Shown in pieces: positions 49,822 to 59,480 of a DNA stretch of 64,000 nucleotides. Each line of letters begins with the position of its first letter. The stretch's first letter is position 1. The translations under genes and the position numbers were made by a program. The notes beneath the pieces are model-generated. The model saw only the letters and a program-made list of their open reading frames with translations. It was not told the DNA's origin and did no database searches. Origin of the DNA: Trichosphaerium sp. ATCC 40318 (Eukaryota > Discosea > Flabellinia > Trichosidae); assembly GCA_038496445.1 (NCBI GenBank), contig JALMLS010000056.1:62001-126000 (forward strand), given 5' to 3'.

Positions 49822-50577
49822 TCATTGCGAACCTCGTTTTAGCTCTAGTATGTACGCTGATATTTTCTTTGTTGATCTGCGTGGTATATTTAATATGTTC
49901 ACCATACGAGCTTTGTCTAATTCAAGAAGATCCGCTCCACTAGAACAGAAAAGTAAGTTACGAAAAGCACGTGTGAAGTTTTTTTTAGCTTTGTTTGAAA
50001 ATAAAAAAATAAATGTAGTGTACGTTATATTGTGATCTTCCATGATGTAAGAAAGCTCCGGATCTATCATATGCATTGCATAAATAACTTGATCTACAGT
50101 CCAATCTTCAGGAGACTCCGCAGAAATTGTACCAATCCTCTGAAGCTTGTTTTTGACAATTCTGTACTCGTCAGCGTGTGTAACGAGTTTGTGTTTAGAT
50201 TGAAACCATGTCGCCATACATTCAGGCGTATCAGGTATTGTTAATTTACCTTCGCCTATAGGTGTATCTGATACCCATTCCCCAAGCCACTGCGCGCCAT
50301 CTGCAAATGTCCAAGCACCAACTCCATGTCGTTTATCATCCATAAAAGTGCCAAAATATGAAGTACCATTTGCGCACGTGAGAGTGCCCATACCATTCAT
50401 TTTATCGTCTTGGTACTCTCCACTATATTTCTTGCCATCAGGCCATATACATTCTCCTTTACCATGTCTTTTATAGCCTAGGCACTCACCAATGTATTTA
50501 ACACCATCAGGTGTAGTATACTCCACGTGTTTCTTTTTTTTACGACTTTTAGAGCCTACACCATTCTTATTACCCAT
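49822..50577 (-). CDS. MORN-repeat protein with C-terminal SAM domain
   Basis: Start ATG 50577, MGNKNGVGSKSRKKKKHVEY: Gly2 followed by a polybasic stretch suggests myristoylation and binding to acidic membrane, although position 6 is Gly rather than the preferred Ser or Thr. Classical MORN repeats follow, at least four: YIGECLGYKRHGKGECIWPD, YSGEYQDDKMNGMGTLTCAN, YFGTFMDDKRHGVGAWTFAD, WLGEWVSDTPIGEGKLTIPD. After a linker, a SAM domain reads WTVDQVIYAMHMIDPELSYI, an intron starting GTACAC, then GADLLELDKARMVNILNIPR and KKISAYILELKRG. Unspliced translation of the intron is also open, so splicing is judged from the SAM pattern (HNIT then GADLLELD). Likely a membrane-linked scaffold. These MORN repeats are the canonical type and differ from the YwqK type at 5567-16801. 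Confidence 0.82.
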   Translation of the reverse strand: MGNKNGVGSKSRKKKKHVEYTTPDGVKYIGECLGYKRHGKGECIWPDGKKYSGEYQDDKMNGMGTLTCANGTSYFGTFMDDKRHGVGAWTFADGAQWLGEWVSDTPIGEGKLTIPDTPECMATWFQSKHKLVTHADEYRIVKNKLQRIGTISAESPEDWTVDQVIYAMHMIDPELSYIMEDHNITYTTFIFLFSNKAKKNFTRAFRNLLFCSSGADLLELDKARMVNILNIPRRSTKKISAYILELKRGSQ

Positions 50578-50768
50578 GTTATCCTAATGTTATTATAATG
50601 AGGTTATTTTGATCTGTTTTGAAGCAAGATGCACCTTCCTTAAAAAACGTAAGTCCGAGTTCAATAGAAATTCTTTATTTGGCCAATACGACGCGCGTTG
50701 AGTGGGTTTATAGCGCTACCACACCTTTAATTCACTAAACAAAGGTGCCATTGACGGTATATCGCTAT
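50578..50768. promoter_or_regulatory. Divergent promoter of MORN-SAM and selenoprotein genes
   Basis: 191 bases between two start codons on opposite strands, so both core promoters must lie here or extend into the transcripts. No specific motif identified. Confidence 0.45.
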
Positions 50769-51653
50769 ATGGCGTACGAAAAAGATTCCAAGGAAGAAGA
50801 CGAGGAGCTGAAGGCTATATTTAAGAATACAAAGTCATCAGAAGCAGTTGGTTCTTGGAGGTTTTTAAAATGGGTTATTCCACATGCTCTTTGGAGTATG
50901 ACGTATAGGAGGTTTTATCACGAGTACCACTAATCCATATTTGAGCATGAGTACAAGATTGTTTATGTGTTCATTGTAGCTACGTTTATTGCGTTGGGAA
51001 ACAAGCGCCAGAAGCTAAAGTGACAACAATAGAATCTAAAGGAGAAACAGTTTATGACCTTTTATCTTTTTCTAAAGGCACGTGATTTTTTATTAACCTT
51101 CGAAACCTGTTAAGTTTTAAGTCCAGATAAACCATTAGTACTATCTTTTGGGAACTATACATGACCTCCGTGGGCAGCAACCTGCTCAAGGCTGCAAAAA
51201 ATAAAAGAAAATTGGCAAGATAAAGCTGATTTTTTAGTTGTTTATATTCTTGGTCAGTTGCATTGCAATGAATCCTTTTTCTTTGCTTCGCTAATATACT
51301 ACTACTTCCAGAGACTCACCCAAGTGATAATAAAAATGGTTGGATGATAAGTGGTAATGATGTATGCTTTCGTCAACCTACAACTATAGAGGAACGTTTA
51401 CAAATTGCACAGCAATTTTTAGACGACAACCCAACTTTTACCATCCCATTCGCAATTGATTTGATGGATAATAATGCCGCATCAAGTTTTGAAGCCTCAC
51501 CAGAACGGTACATTTCGTAGAGTTGACTGATTGATCTTACAAGTCGATAGTTTGTATATTTTGCAGAATGGTATCATCGCTTATAAAGGTGGTGAAGGTC
51601 CAGATGAATACAGACTTTCAGAGGTTGTAACTTGGCTCAAAAATAATACCTAA
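50769..51653 (+). CDS. Iodothyronine deiodinase-like selenoprotein with in-frame TGA (Sec)
   Basis: Five exons (50769-50860, 50980-51081, 51122-51252, 51312-51507, 51551-51653) sum to 207 codons plus stop and every phase fits. The thioredoxin-fold active site reads PLVLSFGNYT, then TGA at 51162-51164, then PPWAATCSRLQ. Deiodinases have the same block with Sec at that TGA (NFGSCT-U-P). The rest also follows the family: ADFLVVYILETHPSD, NGWMIS, IEERLQIAQQFL, FAIDLMDNNAASSFEASPER, LYILQNGIIAYKGGEGPDEY, EVVTWL. The reading frame stays closed on both sides of the TGA, so it is not a chance stop. There is no N-terminal TM anchor as in animal deiodinases. It is probably a thiol/selenol redox enzyme; a hormone substrate is unlikely in a microbe (inference). 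A 3' SECIS is required. Confidence 0.88.
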
Positions 51654-52146
51654 TAATGTTCATGTGTTGTACTGATGTGAAAGTGTAGTGACAAAAGCCT
51701 CACGTGGCAGTTTTGCACATGATAATAAAGTATAACGTAATGAAAATACCACACTGTTTATAAAGACCGCAACGTCGCTGTGACTATGTCAACGTAGTAG
51801 ATGAGGAGGAAGTTGAGCGAGAGCAAACTGGCAGACATGGCGAACGTTAAGTAATCAAACAAAACACAGAGATAAATCAAGTCGGATTGTTAAAACTGAT
51901 CATCGCACCAACTTTTATTTTTTTTTTTATACATTACAAGTTGATTCTCAAACAAAACAACATTCTGCGATGATTTTTTGAATGTTGCCAGCGCATGTGG
52001 GACACAGAGAATCACAATTGGATTTCGAAGTTCCATAACAAGGGGTTTAAAAAAAAATGTCCCTTCGAATCGCGTTCAGCCCAAAAAATTAGGCGAAGAG
52101 GTGAGGAGTGAAATTAAACTGATTGTAGACGATTTAATGTCTTGAT
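51654..52146. other. Convergent 3' flanks
   Basis: About 490 bases between the selenoprotein stop and the NOP58 stop. AATAAAG at 51723-51729 may be the selenoprotein poly(A) signal. A T-run at 51917-51929 lies on the NOP58 side. No further gene seen. Confidence 0.55.
51680..51725 (+). promoter_or_regulatory. Candidate SECIS-like hairpin in the selenoprotein 3' UTR
   Basis: Downstream of the stop, TGAC at 51689-51692 and TGAT at 51720-51723 flank a hairpin whose arms CAAAAGCC and GGCAGTTTTG can pair around a six-base loop. SECIS elements have TGA and GA tandem bases flanking a helix. However, the helix is short and no unpaired AA is seen in the apical loop, so this is weak. Its main support is the position, 36-70 bases after the stop. 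Confidence 0.2.
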
Positions 52147-54721
52147 CTATTCATCCTTGTTCTTCTTTTTTCTTCGCTTTTTCTTGGCAGGTTCTTCACC
52201 ACTAGCTCTGCGTTTTCGCTTCTATAAATACAAGTAAGAAACACTGTACTGAATCGACAAAAGTTGATTTGTTTTTTGAAGATAAATGGCTCAGAAAATG
52301 GATGGCTTTCTCTTCATTGAAGAACTCGTATGACAACGAAGTGTTAACATCATAGCGCCGAAAAAAAGGAAGCGTTTGTATCGAGAAAATTTGCTTCAAA
52401 AAAAAATTGAAAGAAAGTAGAAAAGGATAAGAACATACCTTGTCTTTATCTTTTTTATCCTTTTTGTCCTTTTTATCTTTCTTGTCCTTCTTTTTCTTTG
52501 ACTTTTTGACTTTCTCTTCAGAAGAGGATGCGTCACCATTGGCGTCGACATCCATAGCATCTTCCTTAACATCATCCATAGCAACATCACGACGTTCGTT
52601 GTAGTCTGTTGTCTTGGCTGTTGTTTCAAAACCAGAAGACATTTTGTCCATCTTCATCGAAGAACGACCACCGCCAGAAACACTACAAAAGAGTTTAGAA
52701 CACTACCACAAAAAACAAAAAAAAAAGGAGGAAAAAACAGTATTTGTATCAACGACGCGTACCGATGAGAACGACCACCTTCCAAGGATTCTAGTCGCAT
52801 ACGAACTTCTTCTAATTTATCAGCACCGATTCTCTTTGTTTCTTCGTCACCAAGAGCATCAACACGAATGCAAAGTGATGTTTTGTTAGCCAATACACGG
52901 GCAATCTAGTAAAATCGTAAGAAAAAACCCAGTACACAAAAAAAAAAACCGCCTGAGCGAGTTCGTTCGTACCTTTCCTCTCAATTTGCCTGATGCCTTT
53001 GTGACATATGAAGCATGGTAGATAATACCGTATTTTGGTGTATCTTTTTTGGTTTTCAAAGCGCGGAAAAGAGCTTTTTCTGCGCCAAGCAATTGAACTG
53101 TTGAAGCAGGGTACTTAGCGAGTTGCATCAAACTACCGGCTTTTGCGATAAGTTTAGCACCAAGCATAGGTCCCAACATAACGGAGAGATTAGGTGCGAC
53201 AGCCTAGCAAAGTTCGGTAAGCAACCAAGAGCAAATACAGTGAAAAATGCGAAAAGGTTTTGCTTTTATATTGGCTAAGAAAATGGATGGCTTTCTCTTC
53301 ATTGAAGAACTCGTATGACAACGAAGTGTTTACATCATTGCGCGAAAAGGGTTTTTTATAAAGATAGAGTTATTTAGGGTACGTACATCCATTCTGTTGG
53401 TGAGGTATGTTGTAAGGTCCTCTCTGTAAGCTGAAATATCAATAACTTGATCACAAAGTTCTTTGATGTGTTTGATATCTTCTTTAGATACTTCTGTACC
53501 CATACTGTATACAGCAGCTCTTTGTAATTGTTCAATAATGTCATCATCCAGGAGAGATGTCAAATCAGTGCTCTCAACATTTTCGCGTATACCTACGCAA
53601 CAAATGTCAAAAAACATCAAAAACGAAAAACTTGTTGGCAAGAAGCCAAAAAAAAGAAAACACGATTTCTAGACGTACCGACTTTTTTTACTACTTTGGC
53701 GTAAGTGATATTTTCGCTGACAATCTTTGTCATTTCAGGGAAATGCCAACCATACCATTCCTTTACGCGCATAGCGTATGTGTTTACTTCTTTATCCAAA
53801 TCTTCCAAAAGAGCTAAAATACCAACAATGTTAGTGGTATTGATCGCGTTTAAAGCATTTTAAATACATTTAAAAAAAAACGCAAATAATTTTTTTCAAG
53901 AATCAGCAAGGATAGAGTGGTCAACACTGATCAATCGGCAAAGATTTCTGCATCATTCTCTTGAAGGACAAAAGGAATTTAAGGCCATTGAACGAATTTT
54001 TTTTTCTTCGTTCGTTGGTTTTTCCTAAAGTGAAATTTTTTTGTTTTGCGCTCGCAGACTCTTTGCCAAATTTCATGACACAAAAGAAGCGATACGTTTT
54101 TAAATGGTAAAATGTCACGTACAGATGGCTTGAACAATCATTACATCAACCTTGTCTGCACTGAACTTGAGCTGGTAGCGACCGAGGTTATGAGCGAGTC
54201 CCAGTCTGTTTTGGTGCAAGTCTACGCCACCATCTTGTCCTTCGAGCAAACCCTCGAGTTGTAGGCGAAGACAACGCATCAGCTCGTGGGTGGAGCTTGA
54301 ATGCATACATTTAATTCCAGTAGCCTCTTTAATCGACCCTCCGAGCTTAGCATCTGATACAATGAGTTTTTCTGACTTGTCTGCGTGATCTTTGAGAAAC
54401 TTTTTAAGACGTTTGCTGACAGAGCTTTCAAGTAGCGCTTTTGCTGTTTCGGTAGCATCAGGTATTGATTCGAACCGTTGGAACGCTGCAACATCAATTC
54501 TAGAAGATTTAGATTGTGGAAATAGTGACGAAAATATTATTTAAATGCGCTGTACGTACAAACGCTTTGCGCCACCGATGTCTACAAACTCGCTGATCAT
54601 GTCATCGGCTCTGTCCAAAATACCTTCATCCTTCAATCTGAACAAGGCGAGGCCCGCTACTATGGTTAGCAATGCGTTTGCCAAGTGCAAGGGTACCGGC
54701 TGTCTCTACGAGTACAAGCAT
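52147..54721 (-). CDS. NOP58: Box C/D snoRNP core protein NOP58
   Basis: Spliced from ATG 54721 ([20 protein letters not shown], across a 37-nt mini-intron) to TAG 52147-52149. Family blocks: [82 protein letters not shown], then the Nop domain [59 protein letters not shown] and [20 protein letters not shown]. The tail is an acidic-then-lysine repeat ([15 protein letters not shown]) ending [23 protein letters not shown]58 versus NOP56: the N-terminus MLVL-ET and SMGTEVS-EDI favour NOP58. The protein holds box C/D guide RNAs with fibrillarin and NOP56 in the nucleolus. Two of its introns are three to four times longer than the rest and each contains a snoRNA-like element. Confidence 0.9.
52288..52359 (-). 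ncRNA. Intronic box C/D snoRNA candidate, copy A
   Basis: Within the last NOP58 intron, same strand as the host. Read on the minus strand: box C ATGATGT (52354-52348), an internal C'-like ATGAAGA, the putative guide AAAGCCATCCATTTT, then box D CTGA (52294-52291). GCC and GGC just outside boxes C and D can form the terminal stem. Box D lies about 70 nt upstream of the 3' splice site, the usual spacing for intron-encoded box C/D RNAs. The guide is complementary to AAAATGGATGGC, which from memory occurs in eukaryotic large-subunit rRNA near the yeast 25S 1450 region, where methylations are known. Confidence 0.72.
53273..53343 (-). ncRNA. Intronic box C/D snoRNA candidate, copy B (altered box D)
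   Basis: In another NOP58 intron. About 65 of 70 bases match copy A, including box C ATGATGT (53338-53332) and the whole guide region. The box D position reads CTTA (53279-53276) instead of CTGA. The distance to the 3' splice site is again about 70 nt. Either a variant or a decaying duplicate; the near-perfect match outside box D implies a recent duplication or selection on the guide. Confidence 0.55.
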
Positions 54722-54779
54722 CTGTGGTTGTGGAACTGAGAAATGCAATGTAACGAAAATACTTGACTGAACAAGAAAT

Positions 54780-55390
54780 ATGGCGGATCAAGACGCTGAG
54801 CCATCCAGTGTCAAAAAAAACATAGGAGATGGCGAAATATTAGCTTTGGAATGGTGGGGACTTGGTTTAGTCGTAACATTCCAAATTTGACCCAGTTTAG
54901 GTGTCTTAGTGCGAGTGGAGCGTTATTTGCGCTGTCGTATGCGCCACTACTCTTTTGTGAGCACCTGGTAGATAAATGCCTTAGTTCTTCGCTAACCACC
55001 ATTAGTTTAAAGGCAGAGATGGCTTCAATACGTTATCCAAGAATTTGATGTGTACATTGGGCATGTATGGCATAATTTTAGCGGGTGCCAATGTTATGAT
55101 GGCAACAAAGAATTCAAAGTGCGTTGGATCATTCGCACAAGGCCTTGACATAATTAGGAAAACCACCAAACGCTCAATGCTGCTTGCAAATGCTATAGGT
55201 CATTTTGCTGTTGGTTCGCTCGCTTCCTTCTTTGTACAGACACCTCTAATGTGCGTACCCTTTCATACCATTTTTTTTTTGACACTTGAACAGAAATTAC
55301 GTGGCAGAATCACTACTTTCTTGTCACGCTGTAATCGGACCTGTAAATATAATGTTGTTTTTGGCAACATCTGATGAACAAAAACCTTGA
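54780..55390 (+). CDS. Small multi-spanning membrane protein, unknown
   Basis: A spliced plus-strand gene from ATG 54780 (MADQDAEPSSVKKNIGDGEI) to TGA 55388-55390. Exons give hydrophobic segments CLSASGALFALSYAPLLFCE, ANAIGHFAVGSLASFFVQTP and HAVIGPVNIMLFLATSD with short charged loops (GLDIIRKTTKRS). Probably three membrane spans. I do not recognise a family. Diverges from NOP58 with about 60 bases between the starts, so the two genes share a very short promoter. Confidence 0.55.
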
Positions 55391-55492
55391 TACAATAGAA
55401 AGTCGTCACGTTTATTTTATTTACAATAGTTCGTGTCAAGAGAGTATCTACAATCGGCGGTACGCCTTCTCTATCGCTCTGCTTACGAGACC

Positions 55493-55943
55493 CAACTGCT
55501 CAAGGAACGCTTGGGTGTCTAACAAAAAGGTAAAAATGTTACCTTCTTTATAACTTTAGTACCGGACTGAGCCCCATAAGGATATGTGAGAAATGATGCC
55601 TTCGTTCCATTGTCATACTTAAATTCGATTTCAACTGAGTAGGGCTCTTTGAATGAGATTGATCCTGCACTTACAGATTTAACTCCATTGACTTGGGCAC
55701 ATAGTAAGCGGACATAGAGACAAAACAAAAACGTCGTACGAGTCATGCTTGCAAGACCTCGATAGCTTGAAAAATACAAAGTCAAAACGCCTTTGTGCTT
55801 TGCCACAATCAAGTTTCCGTCGCCATATGGCTCTCCTGATGGAGTACACTCCGCAAGTCGCATTCCCCTAAGTAGAGGATTAAGATTGCAGAAGTAATTG
55901 CAACGTACGTGGTGATAATTCTTTTCCCCTTAAATTTGTTCAT
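55493..55943 (-). CDS. Small beta-rich hypothetical protein
   Basis: Start ATG 55943 (MNKFKGKRIITT) joined over an intron to GMRLAECTPSGEPYGDGNLI, then VAKHKGVLTL and, after a second intron, VNGVKSVSAGSISFKEPYSV, EIEFKYDNGTKASFLTYPYG. The alternating strand pattern suggests a small beta-barrel such as a PH fold, but no family is recognised. The second intron junction does not close in phase with canonical ends as I read it, and the last exon could end at 55493 or 55448. The gene is likely, the model is not settled. Confidence 0.4.
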
Positions 55944-55972
55944 TCTACATAAATGAGTAAACCACTGGGTAG

Positions 55973-56392
55973 TTAATCTTTGTTACCGTACTTGTAGGAC
56001 AGATGGAATCTCGTCTTGGTTATTTTTAACAAAGGCATGGCGCTTGCCCTTCTTACTCGCGATCGTGCTCGTGATGCAGCGCGGTGACGTGCATCTGTAT
56101 TATTGAACAACTCTTTAAAGGTAGCAATTGTGGTAGTGCGCCTTGGGGGTGGCTTTGGTGTGACAGGTTCTCCTAACTGGAAACACGACACCGAAGACGC
56201 TGCACTACACGAGCATTCTTCTTCCTCTCCGTCAACGGTTGGGCGCAGTCCAGGTGAGAGTAGAGGATAGTTTGCTCCTCGAGTAGTTGTTTCCTCGCGG
56301 ATGGGTAACTCCCGCGTTACATGAATAACGTTACGTTCCATAGTTTCAGACGCCATAGCTTCGTGGACTAGCTCTTGCTGCGACTGTTGCAT
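55973..56392 (-). CDS. Disordered hypothetical protein
   Basis: A single open frame of 139 residues with ATG at 56392. It is polar and low in hydrophobics (ELPIREETTTRGANYPLLSP, PVTPKPPPRRTTTIATFKEL, RAASRARSRVRRASAMPLLK). There is a proline-rich PKPPPRR that could bind an SH3 domain and several RxxS phosphorylation-like sites. No domain recognised. It ends 30 bases from the start of the next minus-strand gene, typical of the tight packing here. Confidence 0.45.
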   Translation of the reverse strand: MQQSQQELVHEAMASETMERNVIHVTRELPIREETTTRGANYPLLSPGLRPTVDGEEEECSCSAASSVSCFQLGEPVTPKPPPRRTTTIATFKELFNNTDARHRAASRARSRVRRASAMPLLKITKTRFHLSYKYGNKD

Positions 56393-56582
56393 AATTGACA
56401 GAAATTTGACAGGTTAAGTTAGTTTTTTTGTGTTAAAATCTTACTACCTCGTTCAAGGAGCGCTACACAATCATAAATGCTTTTCATTAGCGTAAAATTT
56501 TTTTGAAATGTTGATAAAACTATTTGTTTTGAAAGTTTGCTTCCTCGGTCCACCTTTTTCATAACGCTAAGAACCAAGAGAA

Positions 56583-56917
56583 ATGGCTGACTATCAACCA
56601 AAGAACATTCCAAAGCCAGACGCACTCTCTGCCGCTGTGGAGAAAGGCTTATACAAACATTGGTCAAATACGACTGTTCACAGGCGTAAATGGGCTCTCG
56701 CATGGAGAGTAAGCGCTAATTTGCTTATTTAAATATTTACCTCATAACATCGTATTAGTTGGGTCCAGTATGGCTTTCTAAGACCGATGTACACCTCAAG
56801 GGTGGTAGAAAAGATGTTTACTTCTTTTTTGGTCTCATTGGCCTTACACTTGGCACTATCCCAATGATCTGTACCTGCTTCTCCGATATTAAACATGGTG
56901 ACAACAAATGGAACTAA
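56583..56917 (+). CDS. Small single-pass membrane protein, possibly a mitochondrial complex subunit
   Basis: Two exons from ATG 56583 (MADYQPKNIPKPDALSAAVE) to TAA 56915-56917, about 93 residues. The first exon reads KGLYKHWSNTTVHRRKWALA; the second LGPVWLSKTDVHLKGGRKDV, then one TM helix YFFFGLIGLTLGTIPMICTC and a short polar tail. The size, single TM helix and basic N-terminal side resemble accessory subunits of respiratory complexes, but I do not identify which. Both exons are in phase across an intron starting GTAAGC. Confidence 0.5.
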
Positions 56918-57141
56918 ACTAGTTCACTAGCTTGGCTTGGAGCTTGGAACGTAAACTCGCATAATTTTTGTATTCATTCTACAGGCATAAAAACATAAAT
57001 CTTACATTGTTAAAGCAGTTTGGTTCACTACAGACAACAACAAAAGAAACAATGACGCCCAAAACAACTTCAAAACGAATTTTTTTTTGTACAGCAGTTT
57101 AATGTTAAGCATTCGCCACATGAAATATCGTTCACCCATGT

Positions 57142-59373
57142 TTACGCAGAGCCCTTGTTAGCTCCTTTTACAGTGATGTACCCAATCTCACGCGATTGAA
57201 ACTTACCTATCTTGATTATTATTGCGCCTACGTCAGAAGGTTCACTCATGGTGCAGTCGTTAGGATTAATTTGAGCACTAGTTGAAAATTGTAGCCTTTT
57301 CTCAAACGTTGTGTTGACTTTTTCTGAGAGTCGCATATCACTGGGCATCGCCAGCGGAGGCAGTGTTCCCTCTATAACCAATGTTCTACCCTCCAAGTTT
57401 ACGCGAACTTGAGTGCCAGGAAGCGTGCGTAAAACGATTGTGTGGTGAGTATCTGTTTCACCTACGTAAGTCTCCACTGGTACGTTGAACAGAGGATGTT
57501 GCTTGATTTGTGACACAGCTCGTATATTATCGCTTGCTTGTTTGAGGATTATCGTTGGCTCTGGTTCTATGGATTGCGTATCTACTTTTGTAACCAGAAA
57601 TCTTCCAACTTGTTGTTGCCCTTCCTTTTTTTCTAAATTATCTTCTGATTTTCTTCTCAAAAGCGTATGTGGCTTTGCTATGCGCTCAGGTGCTCCTTCA
57701 AGAAACTTAAGTGATAGTAATTGGTCCGCTGACAACCTATTAAAACACGGTAAGGATGATGAGGACTGGTAAGAAGGTGAGCAGCATGGGATTGTGAAAT
57801 GGTTTTTTACCTGTCTTCTGGTTTCGGCGCTGTACAAGCTGCAATAAACTCTACAAACTCTTCAGACATACCCTTTCCATTTGCTTTTGGTAAAACTGGT
57901 AGTTCGCCCTTTTCGAATAAATTGAGAACACGCAAGAAAGGGGTCAAGAAATATGTACTTACCTTTTTAACATAATCAGCACCAAAGGCTAATTGAAGAG
58001 AAACCATCCCTACTGCCCAAATATCAGATGCAGCGTCATACTCAAAACTAGTTTCATTAGGGTCAACATTAGGAGGCCGCCAAATATCAAAATCAGCATT
58101 AAAGCCAGGCAATGCACTGTGGCTTAGTAGTACTAGATCAATGTGTTAGAAAAGTCACATTCATGACATGGCGGTGCTAACCTTGACCAGATTCAGTAAG
58201 AGCTATACTATCTAATCCAATGTCTGTAAGGATATAATCGCGCTGGTGAAGCTGATTTACTACGCCTGTGAGTGATCGTAGAATGACTTTTATGTATTGT
58301 TCGTCGAGTGATCGTTTGCCTAGCACCAAAGGCCGCAAAGATGTGAGGAATGGCTCGTATATTATCCACAGATTGAAGCTTAATGCTATTACTTGACGAC
58401 ACGTAAATTTACGCACTGTTGATCAGAATTTTCGGTTGTTTCCTCTACAATAATTTGACGCCAATGTAATATGTATCCAACATCATTGAATTGGCTCCAT
58501 TCTGACGCTTTCCACTACACGATGTGAGCTGGAAATTGTTGTTTGATGTTTACACCCAAAAATGTGTCAGTGGCTGTTTACCACAAAACTATACAATTCT
58601 TTGGTAAAACAGCGAACAAAGCGTTGTTTGGAGAATCAAGCGAAAAAAACCCATCAAACTAAGGAGAATAGGAAAATTGCTTTACGCTGCCTATTTTGCG
58701 TTCTCCTTCGCGTTTTTAATGCTATTCACATGGTGCTTTGCTTATGGCGTCGTATAGTACCTCTAACTCTTTACTAGAATCTGTTGGGCCCATAGACACT
58801 ACTTTAATAACGACAGGTTTCTCTTTGTTGTTGATAACACAAACGCCTCTCCAAAGATCAGCGCCCACGAGCTCTTGCTTCACGTAGGCAGCCAAATTCG
58901 ATGGGTAGTCACCCTTACTGCTGCCCTATGAAAGTTTAGGCACAATAGCCGTAAGACGGTTAACCTTTTGCTTTGCCATGTTTTATGCACGTAACACTGA
59001 TTGCTGAGTATTATAGTTGGTGTATAGTTGTCAATACGCCATGCTATTTGGTGTCTTGCACTTGAAAGTACGCGACTGACCGAAAATAGAGGTAATCTTA
59101 AACGCCATTTGGAGCTAAGCGTAGTGATAACATTGACGGTAGGGTTGATAACATTCAAGTTGCAAATAGCGTGTCAAATTTTATTTTGATACCAAAAGAG
59201 TGTAATAGCTGTGACAGCTCAATTGTCGTGTACAGTGAAACAATGTTGTAACGTCAAAAATTGTTATGTCTGTTTTTGTTGCAAAACGTACACGTAGTTA
59301 CACACGAGTAGTAAATTTCTCTTGAAGTCGTAGAACGTTAAAGTCTTACCGAATAGTTGACTTGCTGCGACAT
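57142..59373 (-). CDS. Pseudokinase fused to an Hsp20/p23-like domain
   Basis: Spliced from ATG 59373 (MSQQVNYS) after an unusually long first intron of about 420 nt. N-lobe: VKQELVGADLWRGVCVINNK with the lysine in PVVIKVV. Then FNLWIIYEPFLTSLRPLVLG (hinge), ILRSLTGVVNQLHQRDYILT, DIGLDSIALTESG, FDIWRPPN in place of APE, AASDIWAVGMVSLQLAFGAD, and a subdomain XI with APKPEDR. HRD-x-K-x-x-x-N reads LTD-I-G-L-D-S: the Asp is kept but Lys and Asn are lost, and no DFG is visible, so it is very probably inactive. After a linker, the C-terminus folds as an alpha-crystallin/Hsp20-like sandwich: HHTIVLRTLPGTQVRVNLEG, RTLVIEGTL, FEKRLQFSTSAQINPNDCTM and VGAIIIKIGKF. A kinase-like domain followed by Hsp20 is an unusual order; a chaperone-linked scaffold is one reading. 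Confidence 0.75.
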
Positions 59374-59480
59374 TTTGTTTTATTCTCCAACAAGTGATTC
59401 AGCATCTCCTCGCCAAGATGGATATCGAAACGCACGTTCCATACTCCTCAGTCATGCACTAACAAAATTATAGGAGGACA

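Noticed and set aside
52396-52629. Second reading frame over the NOP58 lysine repeat
   Set aside because: A shadow of the low-complexity KKDKK tail in another frame.
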